Below, in pieces: positions 11,844 to 24,100 of a stretch of 64,000 nt of DNA (the first letter of the stretch is position 1; every line of letters starts with the position of its first letter). This DNA is from Primula veris (lineage: Eukaryota > Streptophyta > Magnoliopsida > Ericales > Primulaceae): contig OY821744.1 in the NCBI GenBank assembly GCA_963682055.1, positions 6,364,835 to 6,428,834 on the forward strand, in the 5' to 3' direction. The notes below the pieces were generated by a model. That model searched no databases. It worked only from the letters and a program-made list of their open reading frames with translations, and was not told the DNA's origin. The translations under genes and the position numbers were made by a program.

Positions 11844-13207
11844 TTTTAATCACAAAACTCAATAAAAATCCTATCAAGGCCCAAAATAAGCTTATTTTGG
11901 AGCAATTTTTAAACACATATCCCCAAACTCATGTACTCTATATGATATGATCACCAAAATCCCATATTAAAAAATAAAATATTAGGATCCCCAAGATTCC
12001 AATTAAGTATTGGATAAGAGACAATTATTCACACTAAAAAGGTCCTAATTTGGGGATTCAACAAGGACCCAAAAGAACTTGATAAAAGAGCAATACAAGA
12101 ATTGACCCAGAGTCATAAAAGTCTTCCTCTATAGAGATTAATAGATTTTTAATCATTTCAACTTGAAAACAAAATAAAAGCCCAATTACATTTTTTTTCC
12201 TGAGAAGCTTCGTTTAGGAATACAAACAAAGACAAGGGTAAAAACTAAGTCAAGTCTAGAAATACTATAAAATTAAATAGAAAATGGATCTCACTTGAAT
12301 TGATAAACAGAGCTTTGAAAGATGAAAAATAAGTGGTTCAATTAAGTTTCAAAGAAAAGAGAGAGAAATGGAGAAGGTTTTGCAAATACAATATTTTCCA
12401 TTTTCCAAGGAAGATAAAGATTTATTACACTTATAATCCTTATGGTTTGAATTATAATAGTAACACTTGCTAATAGCCCAATAGACCAATATTCCCTTCT
12501 TTCTAGTATATATATAAAGTGATGGTTTTGGTTCCCAAGTTGTTTAAAAATTGCTTAATTAGGTCTATTTTATCATCTTTTAATAATTAGCTTAAGGTAC
12601 AGCATGAAAGAAACACTGAACAAGAATATCTGGGTTTTTTTTATATATTTCTCCCGCCAAGGTATCATAGCTCCGTAAGCTTGTGTGTTGTTGTTGATGT
12701 CACTAAAACCACATATTCAAAGTCCGACATAGTCGGCACCATGAACTCAATGGAAAACATGTTTCTTTGCTAGAAAACAAAATTGCTGGTTAGAGCAACT
12801 GATAAGTTAGGCAGACACCATATCCTTGCTAATCTTGTAGGAAAATCATGTGCTTGCTTGAGAAATAACGTAACTACAATGGTAGACATGCTGGTCAGTG
12901 ACAAAGGAAAATCATGTGCTTGCAGCGGTGGATTTATGATTAGAATACTTGATGGGGGTGGTGGTAGTATGTGCGATGTTTAATGGTACTGGTCAACAAT
13001 GTTTAAAGACAATACGAATGGAGTGGGAAAAAAAAGACGTACTCGTAGAGAAAATAATCTAAAAAATAAATATAGTAATCCTATTTTTCGCTTGTTAATC
13101 TTACGAAGTTTTCTCATTGTTAAATTTCGTCTAATCATTAATAATAAACATGATTTGTCTAGAAAGGGCATGTACCGACATACGAGTATCATTTGGTAAG
13201 AGATATA
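11844..13207. other. Upstream region of the NPR3/4-like gene; no other gene seen
   Basis: On the minus strand the 5' leader is pyrimidine-rich around 12355-12375 (complement of GAAAAGAGAGAGAAATGGAG). The rest shows no open frame with a recognisable product. The 66-codon plus-strand frame at 12783 is unsupported. Confidence 0.45.
12500..12518 (-). promoter_or_regulatory. Candidate TATA box of the NPR3/4-like gene
   Basis: Read on the minus strand the sequence is CTTTATATATATACTAG. It lies about 660 bp upstream of the ATG and upstream of a pyrimidine-rich leader. The distance implies a long leader or a leader intron. This is position-based inference only. Confidence 0.3.
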
Positions 13208-13406
13208 GGCCATGTTTGGTAACATATCTATTGGTCCAAAATCATGTTTTAAAATTCCACTGAAAATTTAGATTTTAAAAATATGGATTATTTAGCCTAA
13301 AAATATGGTTTTTAGAATCTTAATAATTCGACAGTACAAACACTCATAAATTTTAAAAATCAAAATTACAAAAATCAACTAAAAAAATTTGATACCAAAC
13401 GGACCC
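13208..13406. mobile_element. 199-bp Tourist-like MITE
   Basis: Terminal inverted repeats GGCCATGTTTGGTA (left) and GGGTCCGTTTGGTA (reverse complement of the right end) are flanked by the 3-bp repeat ATA (13205-13207, 13407-13409). The TIR type resembles PIF/Harbinger Tourist MITEs, although their usual target is TTA/TAA. Confidence 0.6.
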
Positions 13407-13750
13407 ATAATATCATTATCCATGATCCGGTTGTCATCCATGATGGGAACGGGTCATTTCTATAGCTATATTTCCAATAAGGACCAAATAATTTTTATGT
13501 TGAAATATGGTGTCTCATATATCTAATAATTATGTGGATAAAATAAATTGAAGAGAAGACTTGGAAAAAAGATAGAGAGAGAAGATGAAGTCGTTGTAGT
13601 GACGCAATGAGTTGTCGTCACCAATCCTTGTTGGGTGTCACTTACGTACCCAATGACGTCACCACTATATGAATTATTGATTACTTGTATTTATACTATT
13701 ATTATTCTTTTATCTTTGACTTTTATTCCCAACACTTTTAAATAGTATTT
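13407..13750. other. Intergenic, no gene seen
   Basis: AT-rich sequence. At about 13590-13670 there is a less AT-rich stretch with GTCGTTGTAGTGACGCAATG and GTGACG-like pieces in both orientations, possibly a repeat fragment. No product is recognised. Confidence 0.4.
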
Positions 13751-13985
13751 ATTCGGTTACTATTTAACTATTTTTTAACGTTTAAAACTATGTGCAATTT
13801 TAACTGTTTTATAATTTATATCTAAATTATCGAAATTAATTTTTGTTAAATTTAATTATAAAATTCAACATTTGAATTATATAATCAATTTTTAAAATTT
13901 TTTATTCCGACAATTTTAATACAAGTTCTTGATCAGTCAAAATTACACGTAGTTTCGTATTGCATAATTAAATATGAACGAAGTG
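13751..13985. repeat. Dispersed MITE family A, diverged copy
   Basis: Shares with the copies at 30233 and 41037 the order of blocks TATGTGCAATTTTAACTG, AAAATTCAACATTTGAAT, TCCGACAATTTTAATAC, GTCAAAATTACACGTAGTTTCG and a final ATAATTAAATATG. The two halves are inverted copies of each other. The ends are too diverged to show a TSD. Confidence 0.65.
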
Positions 13986-14459
13986 AGGAATCATTGGATT
14001 TTATTATTTTTTTAATTAACCTTAAATTTTACTTCTAAGTTAGATACATGCATATCATTTTCATTCAATTAGATGATTAACAAAACAACGAAATTACAGT
14101 CATAATCGATTGTTATGAATGCAATTGCATTGACATCCGTCAAAAATATATTTTCAAATGTGATATACAGCTAGTGCAATTTCATCGATTTATCTTATAG
14201 GCTTTTAAATTGACTAAAAATACAAGGTTGATACCTAATTATTAAAATTTAAAGGTTGGTATCAAAATGATTAAAAAATAAAAATATAGTATAGGATATT
14301 AAACATACCATATAAACTTTAATAGTTAAACTTAACTTTTAACTTTTACTTTATCCTTTAGTTAATGACCCCATTAAAAAATACGTGCATTTTAATATCA
14401 AATATTTTGCAACCATATTTACGAAATAATAATTTGTAAAAGATAACTATACACTCAAA

Positions 14460-14690
14460 ATTAAATTAGGAACTGTATTTAACGAAATCAGGTGCAATTT
14501 TAACTGTCCAGTCATTTTTATTGAAATTGTTAGATGGAGATTTTTAAAAATTATTCATATGATTAATATATTTAAATTATATGATTAACTTTTAAAAAAT
14601 CTCATTTCGTAAATTCTAATACAAATTTTTCGTCAATCAAAATTTTGACGTAATTTCATAGAGCATAAATGACTAATCGAAACGAACACA
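14460..14690. repeat. Dispersed MITE family A, most diverged copy
   Basis: Same block order as the copies at 13751, 30233 and 41037 (GGTGCAATTTTAACTG near the left, TCAATCAAAATTTTGACG then TAATTTCATAG near the right) but with many changes. The boundaries are approximate. Confidence 0.5.
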
Positions 14691-16714
14691 TGGAGTATGA
14701 TTATTTTTCATACCAACACACTTATGTTGCATGCGTTGAGAGTGTACCCTAAAATATATTGAGGAAGCGATAGAGAAAACTTTTATTTAGTTACGACTTA
14801 TAAGACAACATGCTTGTTTCGTTGCAGTTTTTTTTTTCTGATTAAAATAATAATAATAAAAAAAGCCTTCGTTTATGGTATTATTAAAAGTATATTTCCA
14901 CTTGATAGACTATGATCTAGAAAAGGTAGATTTTTTTTTTCAAAAATTATTAGCATCCTTTTCTTCACATTACACTATTGTCAATTCACTACTTCTAATA
15001 TAAAATATTTTCTACTTACCGGATACAATCGGACCCGTGACCACCCAAACCCATTAAATAATCAACACAAAATTTTATTTTATTTTAAGAAAACAATTAA
15101 ACTATTGCTAAATTTAACGACAGTTAATTTATTATCAGTTTAACCACAGACGGTACGATGGTAAATTTGACATTTTTTATTTTATTTTTAGTGAAACAAA
15201 CATGCACGTGCCCACTCCCCCTCTCTATCCCCATTTCCCATATATATTACAAAAATGAAAATGAAAAAAACATTTAATACACAGAAACTAAAACAAACCA
15301 TATATTTCTCGATTTGTTATATGCATTATTACATTTCAAAACGACGAATTTGCCCCATTGGTTGGTATACTCTCTAAATCTCTCATTCTCTCATTTGTCT
15401 TATTTAGGTGTTTGCTTTTGCCTTTTTGGCATTTTATCATACATTATTTTTTGTATTACTTGATTTATATCTATGATTGTGTATGACAATACTGGATTCC
15501 AAAGGTTACACATTGTCTTGAATTACTTGTTTACTTTGTAACATTATTCATTTTTTAACTAATTCTTTCAACCTGCATGTAACTGCTCCGGTTTTCATCC
15601 CTGCATGTCGAGCCGAAAATGTTCGAGTAAGCAAATATTTCGAAAGAACGCTAATGTATTTTGGTTTATATAAGTAAATGTGCATGGAAATGATGGAATG
15701 AGTCGAATGACAACTTTATATGTACTTGATCAATTATATAAGTATTTACTATTTACTAAGTTAAACTTATTGTTTCCCTTTAATCATATTGTTAATCACT
15801 CTCAAACATACCACATCTGAAACCATATTACAACTAAGTACGTTACGCGATGAAGAATGATATTACAACTAAGTATGTTACGTAATGAACAACGACAAAG
15901 TAATATTAGGTAAAATAGTACCACTCCTTTCAGTTTTCTTACTTTTCTCCTGGAAATTCAACTTAATAAGTTAAGGTCATACCTTGTAATGTCTTTTTGT
16001 TAACTTCTCAATTGTTCTAATTGTCTATTGATAAAATGAAAAATCATTTTATCGCGATTAACGGATGCTTTGGAACATAAACTCCAAAACTGGAAAGTTG
16101 TCGAGTTTCCAAATCACTCATGAAAGGGTCTGACATACCGAAACATCCGTATGGTTTTTTTTATAGCCAATGTGGGACGGAGGGACTACTTCTCAAGTTC
16201 GTCATTTGATCATTCAGAATTTTATTTTTTCGAAATAGTGATGTTTAGGATAGCTTCAATCGAGAGAATCCTTTTTCTTTTTCGTTTCTTCTATCAGTTC
16301 ATTGTCACAAAATCTTAATTTGTCGAATTGGTTTGGTTTTCAGCATCTGTATTCAATTTCACCTTTTGCTTAATCCAAAAACCAAACTCCCTTACTCCAC
16401 TCGAATTTAACCAGATTACCTTTGATGTTATCTGTTTTTTCCTAAGTGTACTGGTATGCGAGAGTACCACAAAACAATGCATGAAAACCGAAATGTGGTA
16501 TGTTGGAATTGAAAGAGTTAGGTAACAGTGGGTTAGGTTAAGTGGCATGGTAGATCACACAAAGTCATGTAAAAAGTTGGTACTAGAGTTTTATCACCAT
16601 AGACTTTAAATGAGGTGTTTATGACCATGTTTTCAAATTCTTGGTATCCTAGGCTACAAATTGAAAAAACAGCATAAAGAATTAAATCATCTGGAAGTTT
16701 TGATTTTCTTTTAC
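14691..16714. other. Upstream region of the TLC gene, probable leader intron
   Basis: An acceptor-like TTTTCTTTTACAG ends at 16716, 68 bp before the TLC start codon, so the 5' leader is probably split. A TATATATTA motif at 15241-15249 follows CCCCTCTCTATCCCC and could be the promoter. The leader exon and its donor cannot be fixed from sequence. No other gene is visible. Confidence 0.4.
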
Positions 16715-16784
16715 AGGTCGCCTGCTGGGTTTTGAGGAATACTAGAATTACTTAAAAGTTTGATTAAATGTTATAAAAGTATAC

Positions 16785-19700
16785 ATGGCGAGACTTACTA
16801 GAAAGACTGCTGAGACACTAACATCGTACCAAAGCTTAGCTGAAGTGCTGGTTAAGAACTATCTACTTGCAGATCCTTTCATCCCTTACACGTCTATCCT
16901 TGGCAGTATGTTATCCTGCAAGCTGGTAATCTTGTGCATAATTTTTATGCAAATTTTTTGGTTCTTTTTTCTTCCTTATTATTGGATCAGGCACAAAAGA
17001 CAAAACTGATATGTATTTTGTTTGATCAATTTATATTTTTGCAGGTATATGATATTTCTCAATTGTTTAGCACATTGTATTTCGAAAGCTATTCTTCACT
17101 CACAAAGATACAGCGAATTGAGTGGAACAATCGGTTAGCTTGGATTTCAAATTTCAATATTTACTTCTCATTATGTTTGCATGATAATCTTATGTTTTTT
17201 TTTTCTTCTGATTGATATTGCAGTGCTATCTCCACGGTTCATGCATTTTTTATTGGATTTTTTTCAATGTACTTCGTCTTCTGGTCAGATTTGTTCTCAG
17301 ATCAACCGCATAATAGTCTAATTACCTTTAGAAGCTCACATATGTCGACATTTGCATTGGGAGTAAGTTAAATAATATCATTTCCCTCTTCCTTCTTTCA
17401 TGTGGTTACTTATATACTGTTATAATGTATATGTAATTGCGATGTGTTGTGCAATAGGATAAGGGCGATGAAATAGAAACTTAGTAATTCTTATAAGTAT
17501 TTTGATGTTCTTTCTTGAACAAAATCAATTTCCAAGTAATGAATAAAAAATGAAGTATCATTGCCACTTACCTTGTAAAATGGTTTGCTCCAGGTCTACA
17601 ATTACGACTCTTTTCATAAACAACAGAACAATTCCATAGTTTACCACCTACCTAGCTACATGGTAGACATTGTCTGGAATCCCAATGTAACATCCCTTGT
17701 TACGTCTGGTTTGAGGCGTGAAATAAATTGGGATTTGGGTTTAGTCTTGGTAATCTTGTACATAGGCATGCTTGATCAAGTGTTTGTCAAAAATACAAAT
17801 TTGTGAGTGTTCTGAGTTGCATATGATGTTATCCTGTGAGGGATTGAAAATCTGGCCGGATACTAGTCATTTTAAATCTTTGATGTTAATTCTGGATCAA
17901 ATTTTCGAAAGTGCTATCTTTGAAGCATTTCACTAGTGCAACGGAAGACACGTATTCAAGTGGGCACAAACCTTTTTGTATTTTTTTTTACAAAATTCAC
18001 CATAAAAAAGAATGTGAAATAGAAATACAGGCAGCTTCTTTCTATGAATCTGCGCGTAGCAAAATTTCAAGTTTTGTACTTTTAAGTTGTTTTAACTTTG
18101 GTGAAATGTCTTTTCATATTTATGAAATTCCTTTTCAGTTAAAAAAACTGTACTCGTCAGAAATTAGTCTTGAATGTGCTTTTGAACAGGTTTCTGTAGG
18201 TTACTTCATTGCTGATCTTGGATCTATCTTTTGGCGGTATCCATCTCTTGGTGGAGTAGAATATGTAAGTGAAGTATCAACTCTTGAACAAATCATATTA
18301 TAGAATATCAGTTAAATTTTGGAAAACTTGGGAAGTTTAGAAATAGTTTTGTTTGGATAGGACTATTTTACTTTCTTCTCAGTAGTTCCTGACTCATTTC
18401 GGTCGACATTTTTCTGCACCTGATCCTTCTCTTTCTGCTTCTCCCTCTCAGTTTCTCTTTTTTATTTTCACCTTGTCCCTTTCCTTCTAATGGAAGATAA
18501 CTTTGTATAAGGATCAAAGGCCCATCAATGTGGAATAAAAATATTCAACAGCAACATTTTCTCATCACAGTTTGTTTCCTTAAAATCTGGCTTCCTGTAT
18601 GTACCGGTTAACATATTTTCAGATACTTATACGTTAACAACTTTCCAATTGGAAGTGTTCGCCCATTCTTGGATTGAGTTTCACGGCACTATTTTATTTG
18701 GAACGTCGATAAGAATTATGTGGATTATGTTGATGAGAAGAGGTAGATTCACAGCTTTGTGTAATTTTCATTTTACATGGTATTTAACTATTTACCTAGC
18801 AGAATAAAGAGGAAAACATACATAATTATGTTACATGGTAATTTTGTATCATGGATCACATCGTCACATGAATCTATCACTCCAAATTGCAGATTGTTCA
18901 TCACTCTCTTTCTACCATCGCAGTATCATACTCCATGTTTACTGGCGAAGGACAGCTTTACACGTTCATGTCACTAATTTCTGAGATCACCACTCCAGAA
19001 ATCAACTTGAGATGGTAGCTTCTCAAAACCTAAATTGGTCCTGGAGTACTTATAAAAGCTGGCTATTTTCCTTTCGGCTAATTTCTGATTCCATTTGTGC
19101 AGGTATCTTGATACTGCTGGTTTGAAGGAATCAATTGCATATCTTATTAATGGTGTGGTGATATTTTTCGCTTGGCTGGTGAGTTTTATTATTCATTATT
19201 TGAGTTAAGAAAACTTCATTCACCCCCACTTTTTACCTTTTCCATTCAAAAAACAAAAATTCAATTCATGCTAAGTTCAGATTTCTACAAAATCTTTTTT
19301 TTAAAGATCATTTATCTGTGCTTCCAAGCAGAAAAGTTAGTATTTTCTAACTGGGATACAGATTTTAAAATACATCCATTTCACCAGGACACATTTTTGT
19401 GTGTGAAGAAAATATGGGTCTTTTACTGTTTCACACACTTCACTATCCACTTGGTCAAGAAAGCAAAAACAGTGGAAATGTTTATTTAGAAAATATTACA
19501 AAAATTCATGAACTGATATTGTCTTCATTATGTAAATATGGTGTTCCAGCGGATTTTTAAAGTCATCCAAGAGATACACTGATTAAATGTTTTTGTCTAT
19601 CATCTATATGCGCAGGTTGCAAGAATTTTGTTGTTTGTTTACATGTTTTACCACGTGTACCTGCACTATAATCAGGTAATTTATTTTTACCCATATGATT

Positions 19701-20334
19701 ATCTTTTGGGTGCCGGTATCTTTTGGATGCGGGTGTTATGTAATGTGGGAACAATTAGATATTGGCCCTTATTTGTGATACGCTGGATCCTTTATGATTA
19801 CCAGTTTTTAGTTCATCATACAAATGTTGTTTGGTTAAGCTCAAACTCTTCTGGCTTATAAACAGTTGCGGATTTGGCTTACCAGCTTAAAAGCTGACAA
19901 TTTTAATTTGGCCCTGAAAAGTAGAAATTATTAACTTTTAACCTGGACAGAACCAACTTTTCTTTACCACAGCCAACTATCTTCGTAAATTTTATCTTTT
20001 CCAAAGTGTAATACAAAATCAGTACACCGGGCACATAACCACAATCACCAACAGTTCCAAGTACACAACTTTATTTTCAAGGTAGTTTTGAACTCCATTT
20101 CATCCGATGAATCAAGTAGAAATTCTATACTACAGTATATGATTGAATGTTCGGAATGGTTTCCTATCATAAGTCCTAAGAGATTCTGTACAATGGCAGG
20201 TACACCAGATGGACACAGTTGGTTTTTTACTGGTGTTTATGGTACCTTGTGCACTCTGTACAATGAACATAATGTGGTTTGGCAAAATTATTAAAGGATT
20301 GAAGAAGACTTTGGCTAAAAAGTCTTTGATCTAA
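16785..20334 (+). CDS. TLC-domain (TRAM/LAG1/CLN8) multispanning membrane protein
   Basis: Eight exons: 16785-16925, 17045-17133, 17224-17362, 18190-18264, 18893-19014, 19103-19178, 19616-19675 and 20200-20334. All donors are GT and acceptors AG, and the frame stays open to a TAA, giving 278 residues. The product matches the plant TLC family related to TMEM56/TLCD4 (Arabidopsis At1g31300 type): YLLADPFIPYTS near the N-terminus, KIQRIEWNNR (68-77), then the TLC domain to about 265 with six or so hydrophobic segments, the VHH motif (149-151), WYLDTAG (189-195) and FYHVYLHYNQ (225-234). The lysine-rich end (KGLKKTLAKK) is typical of the family. TLC proteins sit in ER, Golgi or plasma membrane and act in lipid sensing or sphingolipid chemistry; the substrate of this branch is unknown to me. 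It lacks the full ceramide-synthase Lag1 motif, so ceramide synthesis should not be assumed. Confidence 0.93.
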
Positions 20335-21175
20335 ATCATGAGTAATACTTTTATCTGTATAGTTCACAAATACGGGATTGTCTAGTTTTGTACTTTGTTT
20401 TGGTTAGTTTTCAAGTTCTTTGTGTATCTCTCTCTCCTTCGGTGTATAAATTAGTGATTAAGAAGAAAAAAGTGAGAACTCGAAGTTCTCCTTGTGACTT
20501 ATAGAGGAACTATATGCTGTAAATCTTGACGATTCATTATTTCCACATGGCTCGTCTCTTTATCTACATTATGATTCTGTATTTAAGCGGGGTTATGATT
20601 TTTTCTCTATTAGAATTCGTTGGTCATGTCCAGTCACGGTATACACTATTATTACTTTTTCCGGCTACTAGGAAATTGAGTTTAGCTTTTAGTGTAAGAT
20701 GCAAGCTTCATAACGGTGAGGTGGTCGGTCACCCTGAAATCAAATTACACCAAATACCTGTCTTCTAGCAGAAAAGACATATATCATCGGTATGATTATT
20801 AGTAAAACTGTTAGATTCACATGCCTTTTCCAACCGTACCCCTTTATTTTAGTAAATAATGTATATAAAAAAATTGCAGTTTGTAAAAAATCAGAGCTCA
20901 AAAATTGAAACCAATCAAGCACCAAAGATGAGCCCTTCACAGAGCTCACTAAAGCTCGAGTCTGTAATAAATTTAATTACTCACACTTGTGCTTTTCAAT
21001 CAAATATAGTTATCAAATTTATACACTAAAAATAGTATAAGTAGTACATTCAAGCCAAAGGAAGTTAATATCATGTCTGTACCGCTGGTGATTTTTGACA
21101 AACTGGAAAATGACAAGGGTGGCAACTGCCAACAAGCAGGCGAAAGAAGAACTACAGATAAACCATTGAACATCT
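20335..21175. other. Convergent 3' region between the TLC and Rab genes
   Basis: The TLC gene (plus) and the Rab gene (minus) run toward each other with 841 bp between stop codons. It should hold both 3' UTRs. AATAAA-like signals are present but none is decisive. Open frames here show no family resemblance. Confidence 0.6.
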
Positions 21176-24100
21176 TTACGAGCAACAAGAAGCAGTCGCA
21201 ATTCTCTCTCCAGCTCGATCCGTAAGAACCATGCCTGACGGGTTGGGGGCTGGCTGCACTCGTGGCAGTCTCTTCGCTGTACATATAGATACATGAACAA
21301 AACAAAATTTCCGGTTACAAGAATGTAGTTTATAAGTTTTAATTTTTAAGTAGCCTACAAGAAATCTTTTAGTGTAAAACTATAGAGAAATGGTACTTTT
21401 AGAGTCACATTGGATGTTTTAAAGCCTTGTTACATGTATGATGTATCAACTAGACAGTTAGCTTGACTACGTGGCATTAATGGTATGTATGCCTCTATTC
21501 TTGTTCAGCGTGTTTGGATTCTTATGAAATGTTGCAAATTTATTTTAAATACAATATTAATATATACTAGTTTTTATAGTTAAAGTTAACAACAGCATTG
21601 TGGTGCGAAAAAATAAGATAACTATAACATGTGATATTGCAAGTTAAAAGCCACTTTTTCGCTGATGTGGCAGCACTTAACAAACAAAATGTAACACCAC
21701 CATTGGAGATGCTCTTAGTGAGGTTTGGCTTTCCTTACACTTTTGAAGTATCGATTTTTTTAAGTTTTCCTTATATAAAGACTGTCAATGCTTGAGGGGA
21801 TAGAGAAGCATTTGGCCGGATTTGTGCGAGTAGAGGCCACTTTGGCCAAAAGTGGTGACTTATGACTGGCTGTTGGATCAACTTTGATCCAAGGGCTAAA
21901 AGAACTCAGTTAGTATCATATTCTAAGAGCTACAGATACATTTCGACCAAATCTATGAAGAATTATAGAAAGATCAGCGGTTGAATTCTAACGACAAAAT
22001 TCTAGCCTGATTAGTAGATGTGTAACAAAATCCATTAGTTAAAGTTCACCTACAGATCTAAATAAAATTAAAGAAAAGAACTCCCCAAACCATTTTGGTA
22101 AATATCTTAGAACTACTGCCTCCCTGCATTACAAAATATGCCGACTTTATTTTATACAAATGAAAACGACCAAAATCTTATTCCTACCCTCATACACATT
22201 AAACTCTCAAAAACCGAAGAAAAAAAAACACTTCAAAAAACATACCTATTTCATGAAATATTTCATTGACGTTGGTAGCAGCTTTTGCAGAAGTTTCCAA
22301 GAAAAAAAGACCATTTTCCTGTGCATAGGCTTGTGCATCCTGCATAGTATAGAAGGCAATACATCGTTGTCGTTATTGAATGGCAACAATTAAAAAGAAG
22401 TCATAAAAGATAATAAAGAGATTAAAAAAAATCTAATACATAACAGCTCTTGGTTCAATTACTCTATTCTAAGTTTCACAATACTTCCAGACTCCCTACA
22501 ATGCCACAGAGTGCTAGGAAAGGCTCTACACAGTGTTCTTGAGGATCCAATCGAAAATGCATATGAAGTACTCACCATTTGTTATATTAATATTAAATGG
22601 ATTAAGATGTCTAAAGGAAGATGCTGAGACTCATCTGAAAACCCGCCACTTGATAGTAAGCAGAGGGTGTTTGAGGTTAGATTAGATTTCTCGTTGTTCG
22701 GCTTCTCTCTATATTTCATGCTAGTCTCATATTACTTTTTGTTTCACACATTATAACACACTTTATACATTAAAAAATGAGTACTTCATATGCTTGTTCC
22801 ACACAGCCATTAAGACCACTCTGTTCACAGGCATCGTACAGATCTTTGGTCAAAATATCCATGTAAAGCATTATTGAGAGATATTATAGTTAGTGTTACA
22901 GGAAAGAAAGGATAATGATGGTACCTTGAACAAGATTTGGGATAAACTCACAAATCAAATGAGGGACGTGGTTGAAAGTTTATTATGCAGGGTAGAAAAA
23001 GAAGTACTTCGTACATATATCAGAAAAAGAAAATATCAAATTGTAACACTGGAACTATTTAAAATTTGAAAATAATTGTCGTCATTCTATGATAAGTTAT
23101 TGGCAATTTTTACTTGGGAAATGTTTTCTTCGGAACAAATCGGAGAGAAAAACTGTAGATAAAATAGAGAATGCACACACATATACTTGCCTCTGCTGAC
23201 ACCTTCCTTGCATCTAGCATATCGGCTTTATTCCCAGCTAGAGCGGTGACCATGTTTGGATTACCTACAACGGAGAACAGACTATTATTAAATAATTAAT
23301 CAAAAAATTGTAAAGACTGCTATTCACTTCTATATATCTCGAGTAAGGAAAAAAAAAAACACAGGCTACACTGTTAAGTTTCAAAATTGTCAAAATGGTA
23401 CAGGGATGAGATGACAGAAAAAAAAAACTCATCAAGAAGTTTGGAGAATCATCTGACATCAATAATAACATTATACAGCAAAGAAAATTTATATGAATTA
23501 TAAGAAACTTCCTATTTATTTATTTAAAAAAATTGTAATCTGAAAATTACTAGTTACTACAGTCACAAATGAGAAAATCAATTTCCATCATAGCAATATA
23601 GTTTCCTTTTAGTACACATCTTAGCAAAATAGTTTCCCATCCCGCAGTGAGCTAGTGAAGGTCAACAGAACTCAATTACTATTGAATTTGTTCACTCATG
23701 CTGCCATTGTGAATGTAAAATCATCAAGATGTCGCAACGTATAGGAAGTGGCTATATACAACTTGAGACGATGAGGTAGCTCAACCAATTATGGACCAAT
23801 AAACTTGCGCTTCGGGGTGGTACAAAAAGAAGGTTATTAGAGATGTATAAAAGCTTTATTTCATAGAGAAACTTAAGCTGCTAAGAAACAACCATAAGAC
23901 CAATATATATTATAGACATAATATGTCAAATAAGAAAACAAATATAAATCTTAGATTTAGCTGTGAAACTAGTATATAGCTAGAGTACATATTAAAAATA
24001 TTCCATTCACAACATCAACAAAGTTAGGCATTGGAGGATTCAAAAAAATTTAAAAGACTTATTTATTCTGAAAATGCAAAATGTATTTTCTAAACAAAGT

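Noticed and set aside
17585..17806. 73-codon plus-strand frame between TLC exons 3 and 4
   Set aside because: Exon 3 joins directly to exon 4 (18190) with conserved sequence on both sides, so this piece is intron.
22558..22793. 16-bp inverted repeat GCATATGAAGTACTCA
   Set aside because: The two copies face each other about 210 bp apart but have no flanking duplication or longer similarity; noted only as a possible decayed MITE.
22770..22863. 31-codon minus-strand frame [20 protein letters not shown] in Rab intron 5
   Set aside because: It looks superficially like an inhibitor-type DLYDxC segment, but there is no homologous sequence around it and the Rab exons flank it correctly.
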